DNA from: Lathyrus oleraceus
Lineage: Eukaryota > Streptophyta > Magnoliopsida > Fabales > Fabaceae
Reading direction: 5' to 3'
DNA length: 64,000 bases
Assembly: GCF_024323335.1 (NCBI RefSeq)
Contig: NC_066581.1
Span: 225,324,539 to 225,388,538 of the forward strand
Program-made: the position numbers and the translations under genes
In this document: one piece after another, positions 41,270 to 54,000 of the stretch
Position numbering within the stretch: position 1 is the stretch's first letter
How the letters are laid out: every line of letters begins with the position of its first letter
The notes under the pieces: generated by a model
What the model was told of the DNA's origin: nothing
The model's input: only the letters and a program-made list of their open reading frames with translations
The model's database searches: none

Positions 41270-42641
41270 TGAAGGAGAAGAGCGATCCAAAATGTAGTGA
41301 AATTTAAAAAAAATCTCCTTTAGTGATCCTTGCGAATGGGCATGATCAGTGATAGAATCGTTACCTCTTGTGGCGATTGAAACCTTTGATGCAGATCTAC
41401 GGAACGATCACGAACGTTGAATGGTGACAACGCCTCTACTCAGTCCACGCGAACGGATTCCTTCAATCTCAGTGCTAGCTGCTACGAATGAAGGCTTTGA
41501 GTGCGAGAGAGAGAGCGAGAGAGAGAGAGAGAGGGAGAGAAACGAAGTTACAACTTCACAAATGCTTCTGCACAAGGGTTCTATTTATAGAACCACTTGT
41601 GTGGGCTGCAAGCTAAAAAGCCCACTTAAGTGTATGTGGCCCATATCTTATAATATGCCAAAATCACTTAAGTGCGTAAATATCGTACCATATTTCGTAT
41701 TCTACTTAAGTATATTGTACCTTACGATGTTCTACAATTCACTTAAGTACATCGTACCTTACAGTGTTCCTTAGTTACTCTATCTCTCATCAATTTATCC
41801 TTTTGTGTGTGACCCTGTAGGTTTTCGCGGCATTGGCAGTTATATTAAATCACGTATTTAACATAACAAACAGTGAGCAGTATCTAGCAACACATCACTG
41901 CTACCCAAGACACGAAAATGTCATGTGATATGACAAATCCTTTTGTGATAATACTTATGTGTACAATTACCCTTTTGCCCTTATGTCTATATTGAACACA
42001 AGGCATAGACCGTGTCGTCCTTGTCCAGTTCAATATTGGGCCCGCAGACATTTATCCTATTACGCAGGATGGGCAAATTCCATCTAGGTCACTCATGTCC
42101 CTCAACATGCTTCGTGGAGTACTCATCAACTGTCTTTATGGTCATCCAGTTACGGACAACGTTTGATCAGCAATAAGGCACTCGACTCTACATCTAGGGT
42201 CCATAGTGGTTTCAGGTTGAAGGGTGGTATACACCATTATCACCATGAGAATAACTTATGACACTTTGCATAACATTCTATATAGTATTCTCATAGCGGG
42301 TCAATCCAGTATAAATATTACTCTTAATATTCATACCTATGTTTTAAGACTTGATAACTCCTTATCCATGATCCATGAGATGTGATCATCAGTCTATATA
42401 CATAATAGTCTTAATGCTTTAATGTTATCTCATTTCATAATAAAACTCGACTACATATACTTTAAGAATATTGTCCTTATGTTTAATGAGATCTCATGAT
42501 AAAGTCACATTTGATACATTAAACGGACTAGCTATTCTAGGGACTTTATTAAACAAACATAATAAATAAAAAGCCTTTTATTATTAATAAATAATTTGAT
42601 ACAAGTACCAAAAGTATTGGCCTCTAGGGCTTACACCAACA
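41270..42641 (-). repeat. 3' LTR of minus-strand copia element
   Basis: The LTR is 1372 bp. On the minus strand it begins TGTTGGTGTAAGCCC and ends CTCCTTCA, as does the LTR at 56825. It is clearly more diverged from the LTRs at 56825 and 62751 than those are from each other. Near 41575 it carries the same TATA-containing palindrome (plus strand ggttctatttatagaacc). A short GA tract lies at about 41507-41536. Plus-strand frames inside are shadows. Confidence 0.85.
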
Positions 42642-42655
42642 ATCTCCCACTAGTA

Positions 42656-43075
42656 CTAGAGCCAATTAGGCATACCCCTAATGTCCATAGATCTAGTATG
42701 ACCATCATGCTTCTGCTGCACAAGAGGCTTTGTCAATGGGTCAGCAATATTGTCAAGTGTAGGTACTCTGCATATTTTCACATATCCTCTATCTATTATC
42801 TCTCTAATAAGGTGATAACTCCTAAGTATGTGTTTGGATCGTTGGTGAGATTTAGGCTCCTTAGCTTGTGCGATAGCACCATTGTTATCACAATAGAGAC
42901 CAATGGGATCCACAATGCTAGGAATTATGCCAAGTTCACTAATGAACTTTTTGATCCAAACAGCTTCCTTTACTGCACTTGAGGCAGCAATATACTCGGC
43001 CTCAGTTGTAGAATCAGCAATTGTGTCTTGCTTTGAACTTTTCCAGCTCACAGCGCCACCGTTTAAGCAAAACAC
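42656..43075 (-). pseudogene. copia RNase H C-terminal domain (host element disrupted)
   Basis: The 139-codon frame begins inside RNase H: '[20 protein letters not shown]' near residue 11 carries the catalytic Glu context, and '[20 protein letters not shown]' near residue 60 the Asp. It ends 'RGMPNWL' next to the purine tract. Decayed RT/RNase H sequence continues upstream (43076-43252) in another frame to the Ogre insertion point. The domain is readable but cut off from the rest of pol. Confidence 0.85.
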
Positions 43076-43252
43076 ATAACCAGATTGTGATCTAAAGTCA
43101 TCCTTATCTGTCTGGAACTACCATCGGTGTATCCAATTACAACAAGCTCTTCCTGACCTCCGTATATCAAGAATGAGTTGTTAGTCCTTCTCAAATACTT
43201 AAGGATATTCTTGACAGCTACCCAATGAGCATCACCGGGATCAGATGGTACC

Positions 43253-45234
43253 TGTCATACGGTGAACTGACTTGGGGTATTTTGCTTTTTATCGCAATGT
43301 CGTGGATAGCAAGAGTCACCACCGACTTTTCTTTTATCCAATAAGGAAAGGTGGAAAAGAACAGGAAAGACCTCAATAGATTTTGGGTTCGGGAGGTACA
43401 TTATACAAAGGGAAGGTATTAGCACCCTTTGTATCCATGGTTATCCATGGGCTCTTAATTGCTGGATCACTTACATTTTTGTCTGAAAAGTGTTGGTGAA
43501 TTGTTTAAAAATGTTTCGAAAAGAGAGTTTAACTTTGTAATGATTCTCGTATGAATGTATACAAAGTATTTATCTCGTTTGATTTTGAAAAACAGTTTAG
43601 AAAAATATAACTTGGTAATGATTCTAGTATGAATGTATACCAAGTGGTGATTTTCTAGGACTTGCAAAGTGTGAGGGGTGGAAAATGTTTTAGGTTATGA
43701 TCCAGTTATTGAGAGTTATACCTTCCTAAGGTCGTTATGGGCATTTCCTATCCTTATGAGGGTAAAACTGTCCTTACTATTGAGAAGTAAGTAGTTTTAT
43801 CCTTTGGATGTAAAAGGGTCATTGTAGGGTCAGTTGTAAGGATACCTTAGCATTCGAAGGGACGACCATCATTTAACCGTAGGCTACACCGAAGGGTCAT
43901 CGAGGGACAAAATCGTATTTTCGAAGGCAACATCCGAGGGACCATGATTTATTTTATGATGATTTAACCGAAGGGTCTTTGCTAAGTGTATCCCTACATT
44001 CGCGGGACACGACCGTTATACCGTAATACCGTAGGGCAGCAAAGAGAGGTCCAAGATCACATATTTAAAGGCCGTATTTTACAATCAATTAGGCAATTAG
44101 GATGAATCTCCACATTAAAATCAATACATTAAAATCAGCTAAGTAATTGAGGGTGGATCTCCACATTAAAATTAATACATTAAAATTAATTAGGTAATTT
44201 AGGGTGAAACTCCACAAAGGGCATCCCACAAATAAAGTGGAATACCTATCTAGCTAGCTTTCCCGGCGATGTGTGAACCTTTGCAAAACTCAGCAAACAT
44301 GTCAGAATACCAAATCAGGGTGCAATCGAGAATTACACCACAAAAGAAACCAGAACAGCAGTAGGGTCAGATAAACAATGCATGGCTATGATAAAAACAT
44401 GACAGGTGGGCAAAAGTCAGAATAGAAAAGTCGGCTGTTGTCGCGTTCGCTCCTGCTTCGCCTAGCGAAGTCTTAGCGAACACTCGTTGCATGCTCGCTT
44501 AGCGATGTGCTAGCGAGCGGCTGCGGATTCCGGTTTTAATAACGATATAATGGCAGCAAGCTTCACACCTTATAGCATTCATTACATAGATTATGTGGTT
44601 AGACATTCAGATGTTCATGCATACTTAAATTCATATGTAAAACTTAAGATAGTTTCATAAATTCAATCATGATACCATGTGCAAATTAAGAACATAAGGT
44701 AGTAATAGCAATGCCAACCTGTTTGTAATCGAATTGTAACCTTGAATTGGCCGATCGGATCGAATTGAGCGGAAGTGACCTTGCTGCCGCCGGCTTTTCC
44801 TTCAGGGTTTCCTTTAGGGTTACTCGGAATTCTCAGGGTTAGCCTCCAGGGTTTTCCGTCTGTGAGCGCTAGGGTTTGCTTGCTAGGGTCCTCCTTTCGT
44901 CCTTTTTCGTCCTCCCTTTTCTGACTGGAGTTGTGGTATTTATAATGCCTTTTTTTTCATGACCTAATGGGCTCAGAGTGAAGCCCAGAATTTTCTATTA
45001 TCTGCCAGCTTCGCTAGGCGAGCGTGTAGCGAACGTTCGCTAGGCGAGCGTGCAACGAACGTTCGCTAGGCGAAGGATTTGCTCGCCTAGCGAGCAGGCC
45101 AGTTTGGGCCATTTTCTGGATTGGGCCACTCGTGAGCTGGGCCTTTGTTCCTTTAAGATCAGTGTCATAAAAATGAGTCGGAGTGCCCTGAAAAATGTCT
45201 TGAAATATTAATGGGCAAATTTTGGGGTATGACA
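43253..45234 (-). repeat. 3' LTR of Ogre element (1982 bp)
   Basis: On the minus strand it starts TGTCATACCCCAAAATTTG and ends ACCGTATGACA, with short inverted TGTCATAC/GTATGACA termini. It contains two clusters of GC-rich palindromes (about 44455-44520 and 45005-45095) of the type CTTCGCCTAGCGAAG and GCTCGCCTAGCGAGC. It also has diverged repeats of a 'cgaagggtca'/'gagggac' word at about 43850-44040. The frame at 43467-43667 recurs exactly at 56569-56769 because both are LTR. No gene is present. Confidence 0.92.
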
Positions 45235-47346
45235 GCTGCCCCTGTTCAATATTCTTGAACCGAGAGAGTCAGAATGGTATGTACGCCATTCGTGGTCTGG
45301 AGGTGGAAGATTATTGAACACTTAGGATGCCCCAAAAATTTGCACTTGTCAATTAGTTAGTCTTGATGGAGATGGGTTTAAAGATGCCATCTAGGAAGTT
45401 TGATGATGAGAGCTTCAGAGTACGTCGTACGTTAGAAGATATCTGAAGTCATGGGTGTCACTGGGTCATACGCTAGACCGTATAGTGAGTCATTCATTAG
45501 GCCGTCGACTTCACTGGGGAGTTAGAATGGGTCATACGCCGCTGGGGATAACAGATCAGAATGGATCATACGCTAGATCGTATCTGAGTTGCAGAATGGG
45601 CCGTCTGTTAGGCTGTATCTGACGAAAAGTAGTCGTACGCTAGACTACACTTCGGGATGTACCGTACGCTAGGTAGTATCTGAGGAATGAAGATCCGAAT
45701 CGGTCGTACGCTAGACCGTATTGTTGGAGGAGTAATATGTTGTGCCGAATCAAAATGAGATAAGAATCCGAATGAGTCATACACTGCTGGGGATAAAGGA
45801 TCAGAATGGATCGTACGCTAGATCGTATCTGAGTTGCGGAACGAGTCGTCCGTTAGGCTGTATCGTTACTGGGGGTGAAGGATCATAATGGATCGTATGC
45901 TAGATCGTATCTGAGTTGTAGACTGAGCCGTCCGTTAGGCTGTACCTGATGATGAAGGGGGTAGTCATACGCCAGACTACACTTCAGAATGTACCGTACG
46001 CTAGGTAGCATTTGAGGCCTTGAAGGTCCAAATGGGTCGTATGCTAGACCGTATTGGAGTTGTTGAAGGTCGGAATGGATCGCACGTTAGATCGCATCTG
46101 AGTTGAAAGAGTCATATGTTGAGCTGAATCAGAATGAACCGTACGCTAGGCTATATCTGATAGTATTTGTATATGTTGTATTTGCAATAAATGTCTGGGA
46201 TGGGCTTATAGATGCCATCGTTAGGAGGATGTCAGAATGAATGTTGACATGGAGTATATCTGAAAGATGTAGTTGAATCCTGAACGTAATTGATGAGGAT
46301 GTCCGTCTGAATGGACCTTTGTTTTGACTGTATCAGGGGAATAATTAACCTGAAAAATAAAGTTAGCTTCATGCCATGTCATGATGCATGAGATGTTTTA
46401 TGCTTTCGAAAATAACTGCGAACGATGTATGCATGCGTATGCTGTGAAATGATGTAATGAATGAATTATGCATCTGAAAAGTTCTTCCAGAGGACTCTAC
46501 TAGGGAAAACAAATCTCAATCTTCTGGTTGGGAGATACTGGTATCGATGACCCTTTCTTAGCCGGGGATGCTTGATTTCTGTCTGATGGTAGAAATGTTC
46601 AACAGAAGCCTGGCTGGGGGTGGAAGAGATGACCCATTTGTCTAGTAATGCCACTCTCTTCTGGGAATGACTGGCTTTGCTGGGGGATAGGATTAGCAAC
46701 GGATTCATTGGAAAGCATGATTAGACCTTCTCCTCGATCCTGAAGTCTAGTAGTAATCGCTATTTCTATTTTATGCACGCATTTTTGGTAAACATCGATC
46801 ATATCCAAATGCATATATTAATTCGAATTAAATCAATGGACGCTTATGCAAACAAAACAGAGAAAGTAAAACAAAAGCATTTTTTTTGAAACTAAAATTA
46901 TATTGATTTCGAAAGAGGGCCTATAAACAGGCAATTTGTGTACAAGGAGACAGAAATCCTAGTAAGAGGAAATTGTCAAGAAAACAAAGAGAAAGCTATG
47001 CCGAAAACGTCCTATTGACTTTAATTCCCCTACTGCCATTATGTCTTCAAGCCTCTCATCTCCTGCTGTCGGATAGAAGTGATTAGCTTGTTCAGTCCTT
47101 TGAACTTGGATGAAGTTGTCTGAGAACGGGACATAGTCATACGCTTTGATCCCTAATTTTTGCCTGGACCGCCTTTTCAGGTTTTCAATCCACCAGGATA
47201 CCCCTTTTTGCCCAAGCCGCCTTTTCAGGTTTTCGACTTGCCGGGTGCACATTTTTTTATGTTTATCCCTAATTTTTGCCCGAACCTTTTTGGTTTGCCG
47301 GGATGCCCTTACTTTTGCCTAGGTACGTCGACCTAGCAGGTCTCTT
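45235..47346 (-). other. Ogre 3' untranslated region
   Basis: The segment lies between the integrase stop and the 3' LTR. A purine tract (minus strand GAACAGGGGCAGC) adjoins the LTR. The hairpin repeat array occupies about 45420-46170. Near 47145-47320, roughly 55 bp units containing 'ccgccttttcaggtttt' recur two to three times. Minus frames at 46466-46814 and 46959-47252 show no domain and are probably untranslated sequence. Confidence 0.75.
45420..46170. repeat. Hairpin-forming tandem repeat array in the Ogre 3' UTR
   Basis: About 17 units of 25-60 bp repeat the pattern stem-GTACGCTA-stem' followed by 'gtatctgag' or similar. The stems vary but stay complementary: GGTC/GACC (45464-45479), GATC/GATC, TAGTC/GACTA, TACC/GGTA and AGCC/GGCT all occur with the same eight-base loop or close variants. 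A few units are degenerate. Variable tandem repeats in this part of Ogre elements are known and can seed satellite DNA in legumes. Confidence 0.8.
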
Positions 47347-50300
47347 TTATGCGTAGTATTTTTTGACTATGTCTGCGTTCACGGGATGCGGGAAGTCTTC
47401 GCCGTCCATTGTAGCTAGTATCATGGCTCCACCAGAGAATACCTTCTTAACTACAAACGGCCCTTCGTACGTGGGAATCCATTTGCCTCTGGGATCACCC
47501 TGTGGTAGAATGATACGCTTTATTACCAAATCGCCAATTCGATATACCTGTCTCTTGACTCTTTTGTTAAATGCCTGGGTCATGCGCTTCTGATATATCT
47601 GTCCATGACACACAGCCGCAAGTCTCTTCTCATCGATCAAGTTTATCTGGTCGAGTCGAGTCTGAATCCATTCATCTTCATCTAAGCCCGCCTCTTTTAT
47701 GATTCTTAGAGAGGGAATCTGGACTTCCACTGGTAAAACGGCTTCCATTCCGTAGACTAAAGAGAAAGGAGTTGCTCCTGTCGAAGTGCGTACTGAAGTG
47801 CGATAACCGTGAAGAGCAAACGGTAACATCTCATGCCAGTCTTTGTACGTCACCGTCATCTTTTGTATGATCTTCTTGATATTCTTCTTAGCAGCCTCCA
47901 CGGCACCGTTCATCTTTGGCCGGTACGGAGAAGAGTTATGGTGTTTTATTTTGAACTGCGTGCAGAGTTCAGTAATCATCTTGTTGTTCAAATTAGTACC
48001 ATTGTCAGTAATAATTCTTTCAGGGATGCCATATCGACAAATGAGATTATTCTTGATGAATCGTGCCACCACATTCTTGGTGACAGAAGCGAATGAGGCG
48101 GCCTCTACCCACTTTGTAAAGTAATCAATAGCAACAAGGATGAAACGATGCCCGTTAGAAGCAGTAGGTTTAATCTCTCCAATCATATCAATGCCCCACA
48201 TTGCAAAGGGCCAAGGTGCTGTCAACACGTTCAATGGAGCAGGAGGCACATGTACTTTATCCGCATATATCTGGCACTTGTGACAGGTTCTGGAGTGATG
48301 ATGGCAATCAGCTTCCATGGTAGACCAATAATACCCTGATCTCAGAATCTTCTTGGCCATCGTATGCCCACTAGAATGAGTCCCAAAAATACCATCATGC
48401 ATGTCTTCCATAATCTTTTCTGCTTCCTTTTTATCCACACAGCGAAGCAAAGTCGAATCATGATTACGTTTGTATAATAATCCATTACTCAAAAAGAATT
48501 TAGCGGAGAACTTCCTCAGAAATTTTCTGTCATTGATAGATGCCTCTTCAGGGTATTCCTGAGTTTCCAAATATCTTTTTACTTCGTGGAACCAAGGTTT
48601 CTCCTCTACTCCATCAGCGTTAAGTTCATAACAATACGCTGGTTCATCTAACCGTTCAATGGTGATCATGGGAGCTTCGCTGCCCCATCTGACTCTGAAC
48701 ATAGATGACATGGTAGCCAATGCGTCTGCCAACTGATTCTCTTCTCGTGGAATGTGTTCGAATGTAATCTCTTCGAAGTATGGGATTAATGTTAACACCC
48801 GCTCTCGATAAGGGATGAGATTCGGATGTTTAGTGTCCCATTCTCCTTTGATCTGACTGACTACTAGGGCCGAGTCTCCATACACCCTCAAAAACTTGAT
48901 TCTCAGGTCTATAGCAGCCTTAAGTCCCAAAATACATGCTTCATACTCAGCCATATTGTTGGTGCAATCAAAGCATAGTCTGGCAGTGAAGGGCGTATGG
49001 CAACCCCGGGGAGATATAATTACAACACCAACACCGTTGCCCAATGCATTAGAAGATCCATCGAAAACCATAGTCCATCGGGATCCAAGTTCGGGTCTTT
49101 CATCCGGTCCATGTTCTTCCTGATCAGTAACAAGCATGACATCTTCATCCGGGAACTCAAAATTCATAGATTGGTAATCATTCACCGCTTGATGAGCCAA
49201 ATGATCGGCTAGCACGCTTCCTTTGATTGCTTTCTGGGTAGTATACTGGATGTCATACTCTATTAAAATCATCTGCCATCTTGCTATTTTTCCGGAGAGG
49301 GCAGGTTTCTCAAATATGTATTTGATAGGATCCATCTTAGAAATCAATAAAGTGGTATGATTCAACATGTATTGTCTTAGTCGGCGAGCAGCCCAGGCCA
49401 AAGCACAGCAAGTTTTCTCGAGCAGTGAGTATCTTGTTTCACAGTCGGTAAACTTTTTGCTAAGGTAGTATATGGCATGCTCTTTTCGGCCAGACTCGTC
49501 ATGTTGTCCCAACACACACCCCATTGAATTTTCTAACACGGTCAAATACATGATTAAAGGTCTTCCTTCAACTGGTGGCATCAGAATGGGAGGTTTTTGA
49601 AGATACTCCTTGATTTTGTCGAAAGCTTCTTGACATTCATCATTCCATCTCATCTCTTGATTTTTCCTCAGTAGTTTGAAGAGGGGTTTGCAGGTAGCAG
49701 TCAAGTGGGAGATAAATCGGGCAATATAATTCAAACGTCCCAAGAAACCTCTGACCTCTTTATCTGTACGGGGAACTGGCATTTCTTGAATAGCCCTAAC
49801 CTTAGCCGGGTCAACCTCAATCCCTTTACCACTGACAATAAAGCCCAAGAGTTTGCCGGATCTTACTCCAAAGGTGCATTTGTTCGGGTTCAACCTCAAC
49901 TTGTATTTCTTCAACCTCTCGAACAGTTTGTATAAATGATCGAGATGCTCTCCCTCAGTATGAGATCTGGCTATCATGTCATCCACATACACTTCTATTT
50001 CATGATGGATCATATCATGGAACAAAACCACCATAGCACGCTGGTACGTTGCCCCTGCATTCTTTAAACCAAATGGCATTACTTTATAACAGAACGTGCC
50101 CCATTGCGTTACAAACGTAGTTTTCTCCATGTCCTCAGGCGCCATCTTAATCTGGTTATAACTTGAGAATCCATCCATGAATGAGAATACCTTGTGTTGA
50201 GCGGTGTTATCTACCAGAACATCAATGTGCGGAAGTGGAAAGTCGTCTTTGGGACTCGCTTTATTCAAATCTCTGTAGTCTACACACATTCGCACCTTGC

Positions 50301-50818
50301 CATCCTTCTTCGGCACTGGTACCACATTAGCAACCCATTGAGGATAAGAAGTAACAGCCAGAAAACCTGCATCAAATTGTTTCATAACCTCGGCTTTGAT
50401 TTTCTCAGACATTTCAGGACGCATGCGACGAACCTTTTGCTTAACAGGACGACAATCTTCCCTCGTTGGCAGCCGATGTACTACTATATCAGTATCCAGT
50501 CCTGGCATGTCGTCATAAGACCAAGCAAAAATCTCTACATAGTCATGTAACATCTGAATCAACCTTCTTTTGACACTGTTTTCCAAGCCTGCTCCTATTT
50601 TGACTTCTTTCTTGTCTACTTCGGTACCCAGATTTACAATCTCAACTGACTCCTCGTGAGGCTGTATAGTTCTCTCTTCCTGCAGTAACAGTCTGGCAAG
50701 TTCTCCAGGTACTTCACAATCTTCCCCACTTCCATCCTCGGCTTGGTAGATCGGATTTTCAAAGTCATAATGAACAGTAGTAGAACTATTATCAACAGGA
50801 TCCAGAGTGGGTATGGAT
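47347..50818 (-). CDS. Ogre Pol: reverse transcriptase, dual RNase H, integrase (exon 2 of Gag-Pol)
   Basis: The first Met is at 50586 (1079 codons to the stop), but the frame is open up to the splice acceptor at 50818 (TTGCAG just before it), so translation probably enters by splicing. Counting from that Met: RT with 'VCDYRDLNKASP'-like residues (about 100-112) and the YVDD catalytic box at 200-203; a connection/RNase H domain ('YLSKKFTDCETRYSLLEKT') around 370-395; a second RNase H beginning 'MVFDGSSNALGNGVGVVI' near 505; then integrase with 'CHHHSRTCHKCQ' zinc residues, 'WGIDMIGEI', 'ITDNGTNLNN' and 'MNGAVEAAKKN' giving the D,D,E triad. There are no stops or frameshifts. The plus-strand frames opposite are shadows. 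It should reverse-transcribe and integrate the element. Confidence 0.93.
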
Positions 50819-51062
50819 CTGCAATTCGTTACGTGAGTGTGTGTAAGAAAACATAGCTTGTTTGGAAGATGACAGAAAAGACAAAGAGCGCAATATTTGA
50901 ATGCAAAAAGTCCATTGATTTATTGAATATGAATATGCTTATGAAAATGACAAAACCCTTAACAAATTAGCTATTGTGCCCCGGGCATAGACACAACGCT
51001 TGGAGAAGTTCAATTGTAAAAAAACAAAAATTTGCAACACCAAAATAGACAATAACAATTAC
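50819..51062 (-). other. Ogre intron between protease and reverse transcriptase (244 bp)
   Basis: Donor AGGA|GTAATT at 51063/51062 and acceptor TTGCAG|AT at 50819/50818. Splicing removes the gag-pro stop codon at 51061-51059 and joins GA to A as one Glu codon, continuing straight into the Pol frame. The sequence directly shows splice-site fit and frame restoration. That Ogre elements use such an intron to make Gag-Pol is established. Unspliced RNA would give Gag-Pro only. Confidence 0.85.
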
Positions 51063-54000
51063 TCCTGACTAAAGGAAATCGGGATAGTGTCTTCATCCTT
51101 CCAATTATTGAGTCCGTCGCCAATTGTTGGGAAAATCCAGCTATCCAGGTCGCAATCGCTGTCAGCGTCTTCTACAACATTAATTTGACTCTTGGCTACC
51201 TTCTCAGAGCTAAACCCCAGGCCAAATTTGTCAGACTTGTACGGTACGTCGATCAGTTGACCCCAGCCAGTACAGCCACCATCTTCAACCACAGCTTGAG
51301 CGTCCTTCAGGGAAATCATAGCAGGAGGAGTCCGAATAACCTTGGGCATACCGGAAGTTGGCTTAAGGACAGGATTGGTCGGAGGAACTACTTCAAATGA
51401 CTGACAAGGAGTCTCAATGAATTCACCATCCATCTCGACGTATCTGAAGGCATGCACACTACTGACAATGTACTCTTCTTCTCCACACACGGTGACAATT
51501 TTGCCCTCTGTGGGATACCTCAGCTTTTGATGGAGAGACGAAGCTACAGCATCTGACCCATGAATCCAAGGGCGTCCTAGTAAGCAGGAATAGGCAGGAC
51601 GAATGTTCATTACATGGAAGGTAGTATTGAAGACTTGAGGTCCTATCTTGATAGGGAGGACTACTTCGCCATGGACAACACTCTTCGCACCATCGTAAGC
51701 ACGTACCACAATGTCACTAGGTTTCAGTTCGATGCTTTTACAGTCCAGCTTATCCAGCACAGCTGTTGGCAGCATATTCAAGGAAGAGCCATTATCGATC
51801 AACACATGAGACAAAGTGATTCCCCTACACTCAATGGAGATATGCAGGGCTTTATTGTGATTCTTTCCCGCTGGTGTCAGGTCAGCATCGGAAAAGCCTA
51901 GGCCATTGTCAACAGCCAAGTGAGCAACATAATTTTCGAACTGATCGACAGATGTTTCCTGAGGCACATGAGCAGTCTTCAAGAATTTTATCAATGCATT
52001 GGCATGAGATTCAGAAGATAACAGCAAGGATAACATCGAGATCTTAGACGGGGTATGCCCCAACTGTTCTACCACATCGAAATCACTCTTGCGGATGATT
52101 TTCAGCACTTCCTCCATTTCCTGTTTGGCAACATCTTCGGGAGTAACTTCGACCGGTGTCTCTGACTGAGAAGGATTGACTGGTTCCTTTCCTCGAGTTT
52201 CAAGGACAGGAGGTGAGATTTCTGGAGAGAAGATCCTTCCACTTCGAGTAATTTTACTAGTCCCAACGATGCCATTAGGATTAGTAGAATTGTCAATTTG
52301 CTTTACGCCCTGGACGTAAACATCACCGCCATAATTCCACTGAATAGCTTTGCTTGAGGAATACGGGATCGGGCCAGGTGCAGTAATGATTAGGGGAGCT
52401 ACCCTGGGCTCAACAGTAATCTTCACAGGCGCCCTAGTAGCGGTAATCTTCACTGGAACTTTGGACCTAGCAATCACAGATATTTCTTCAATAGGGTTTG
52501 CCGCCTTAGGAATCTTTTCGAAGAGAACTGTACGATCATCCATCAGCCGTTGAATACCATTCTTCAATTCCCAACAATCATCTGGTTGGAATATACAAAG
52601 ATTGCAATCTTCAGCACAACCTGGAAATAAACCAGCTTGCAATAAATTCCTCTTTATGATCGGGAGAGGAGATGTTAAGTCCGCCACATTGGAAACGTGA
52701 TCGTCGTCATCCACGGCATTAACCGTCTTGTCATGATTAGGCATGGGAGCAGTGATGACATTAGGGGTCTCCGGAGGCTCAAACTCAATTTCTCCAGCTT
52801 CGATCATATCCTGAACCTTATTCTTCAATGACCAGCAATCGTTTGTATCATGCCCAGGGCTATCGGAGTGATATGCACACCTGGCATTAGGGATATAACG
52901 AGAAGAATTAGTGTTGGGATTCGTAGGAGGATCTCTGAGGGTGATCAAATTTGCCTTTAGCATTCCCTGCAGTGCCTGTGCCAAGGTCATATTGATCCTG
53001 GTAAATTGCCTTCTTGGCCTGTCTTGTTTGGGCTGGAAGTTTTGAGATGGTGGTGCTGCAATTGTAACTGCTCCGATGTCATGGTCACGGTTTTTCTTGT
53101 TACGACCCTTTTGACCGTACACAGCATTTGATTCATTCCTCCCCTGATAGGACCTTTTGGTGCTTGCAGAGGCAGCCGCCTGTATCTTTCCACTTCGGAT
53201 GCCGCTTTCAACACGTTCACCTGTCAATATAAGTTCAGTGAAACCTGATGAAGAACTTCCCAGTAGATGGCTGTAGAATGGGCCGGTCAGTGTGCCCATG
53301 AACATATCCACCAATTCTCTGTCAGTCATAGGGGGTTTGACTCTGCCAGCCAAATCTCTCCACTTTTGAGCATATTCTTTAAAGCTTTCTTTAGATCCCA
53401 TAGTCATATTCTGCAGCTGTAGCCGGGTAGGCGCTAGTTCAGAGTTATACTGGTACTGTTTATAGAAAGTTGTTGCTAAATCAGTCCAGGTGCGGATGTC
53501 AGAGCTCTCGAGCTGATAATACCATTCCAACTGTGTGCCAGACAAGCTCTCTTGGAAGAAATGGATCCATAGCTTCCTGTCAGTGGTATGCGGCTGAATC
53601 TTTCTCACATAAGCTCTCAGATGCATCTGAGGGCAGGACGCACCATCGTACTTAGTGAAAGTGGGGATTTTGAATTTGCGAGGAATGGTCACATCGGAGA
53701 CCAGACCCAAACTTTCGAAATCCAGACCGGGCGCCTTCTGACCCTCCATAGCTAGCATACGTTCTTCCAGCAACTTGTACTTATCATCTCTTGGAGAGTA
53801 TTGTTCATTTTCATAATCTTCATCGTCGTCCTCAGGGTTGAAGAGATCGACATTCTCCTCTTCTGAATCATTCTCTGTCTCCTCTTCTGGACCATTCGGG
53901 ATCCCAAACTTGACTCCTGCGGCCTGTCCTTTACGCCTTCTTCCCGGGTTAATGAAACTCACAACTTTCTTGTCTTTCTTCTTTTCGAGCAAAAGAGCCT

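Larger units (their letters stand above)
41270..43252 (-). mobile_element. 3' part of a minus-strand copia element interrupted by the Ogre insertion
   Basis: Reading downward from 43252: end of RT/RNase H, a purine tract (minus-strand AGTGGGAGATTG at about 42650-42641), then the 3' LTR. The element stops abruptly at 43252, exactly where the Ogre LTR begins. LTR and protein closely resemble the plus-strand copia element at 56825-64000, so the two belong to one family. Confidence 0.85.

Noticed and set aside
43467..43667. 66-codon frame found identically at 56569-56769
   Set aside because: Exact repetition comes from the two Ogre LTRs, not from a conserved gene pair.
47363..50550. Several plus-strand frames of 60-118 codons
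   Set aside because: All lie antisense to the intact Ogre Pol frame and show no domain; shadows.
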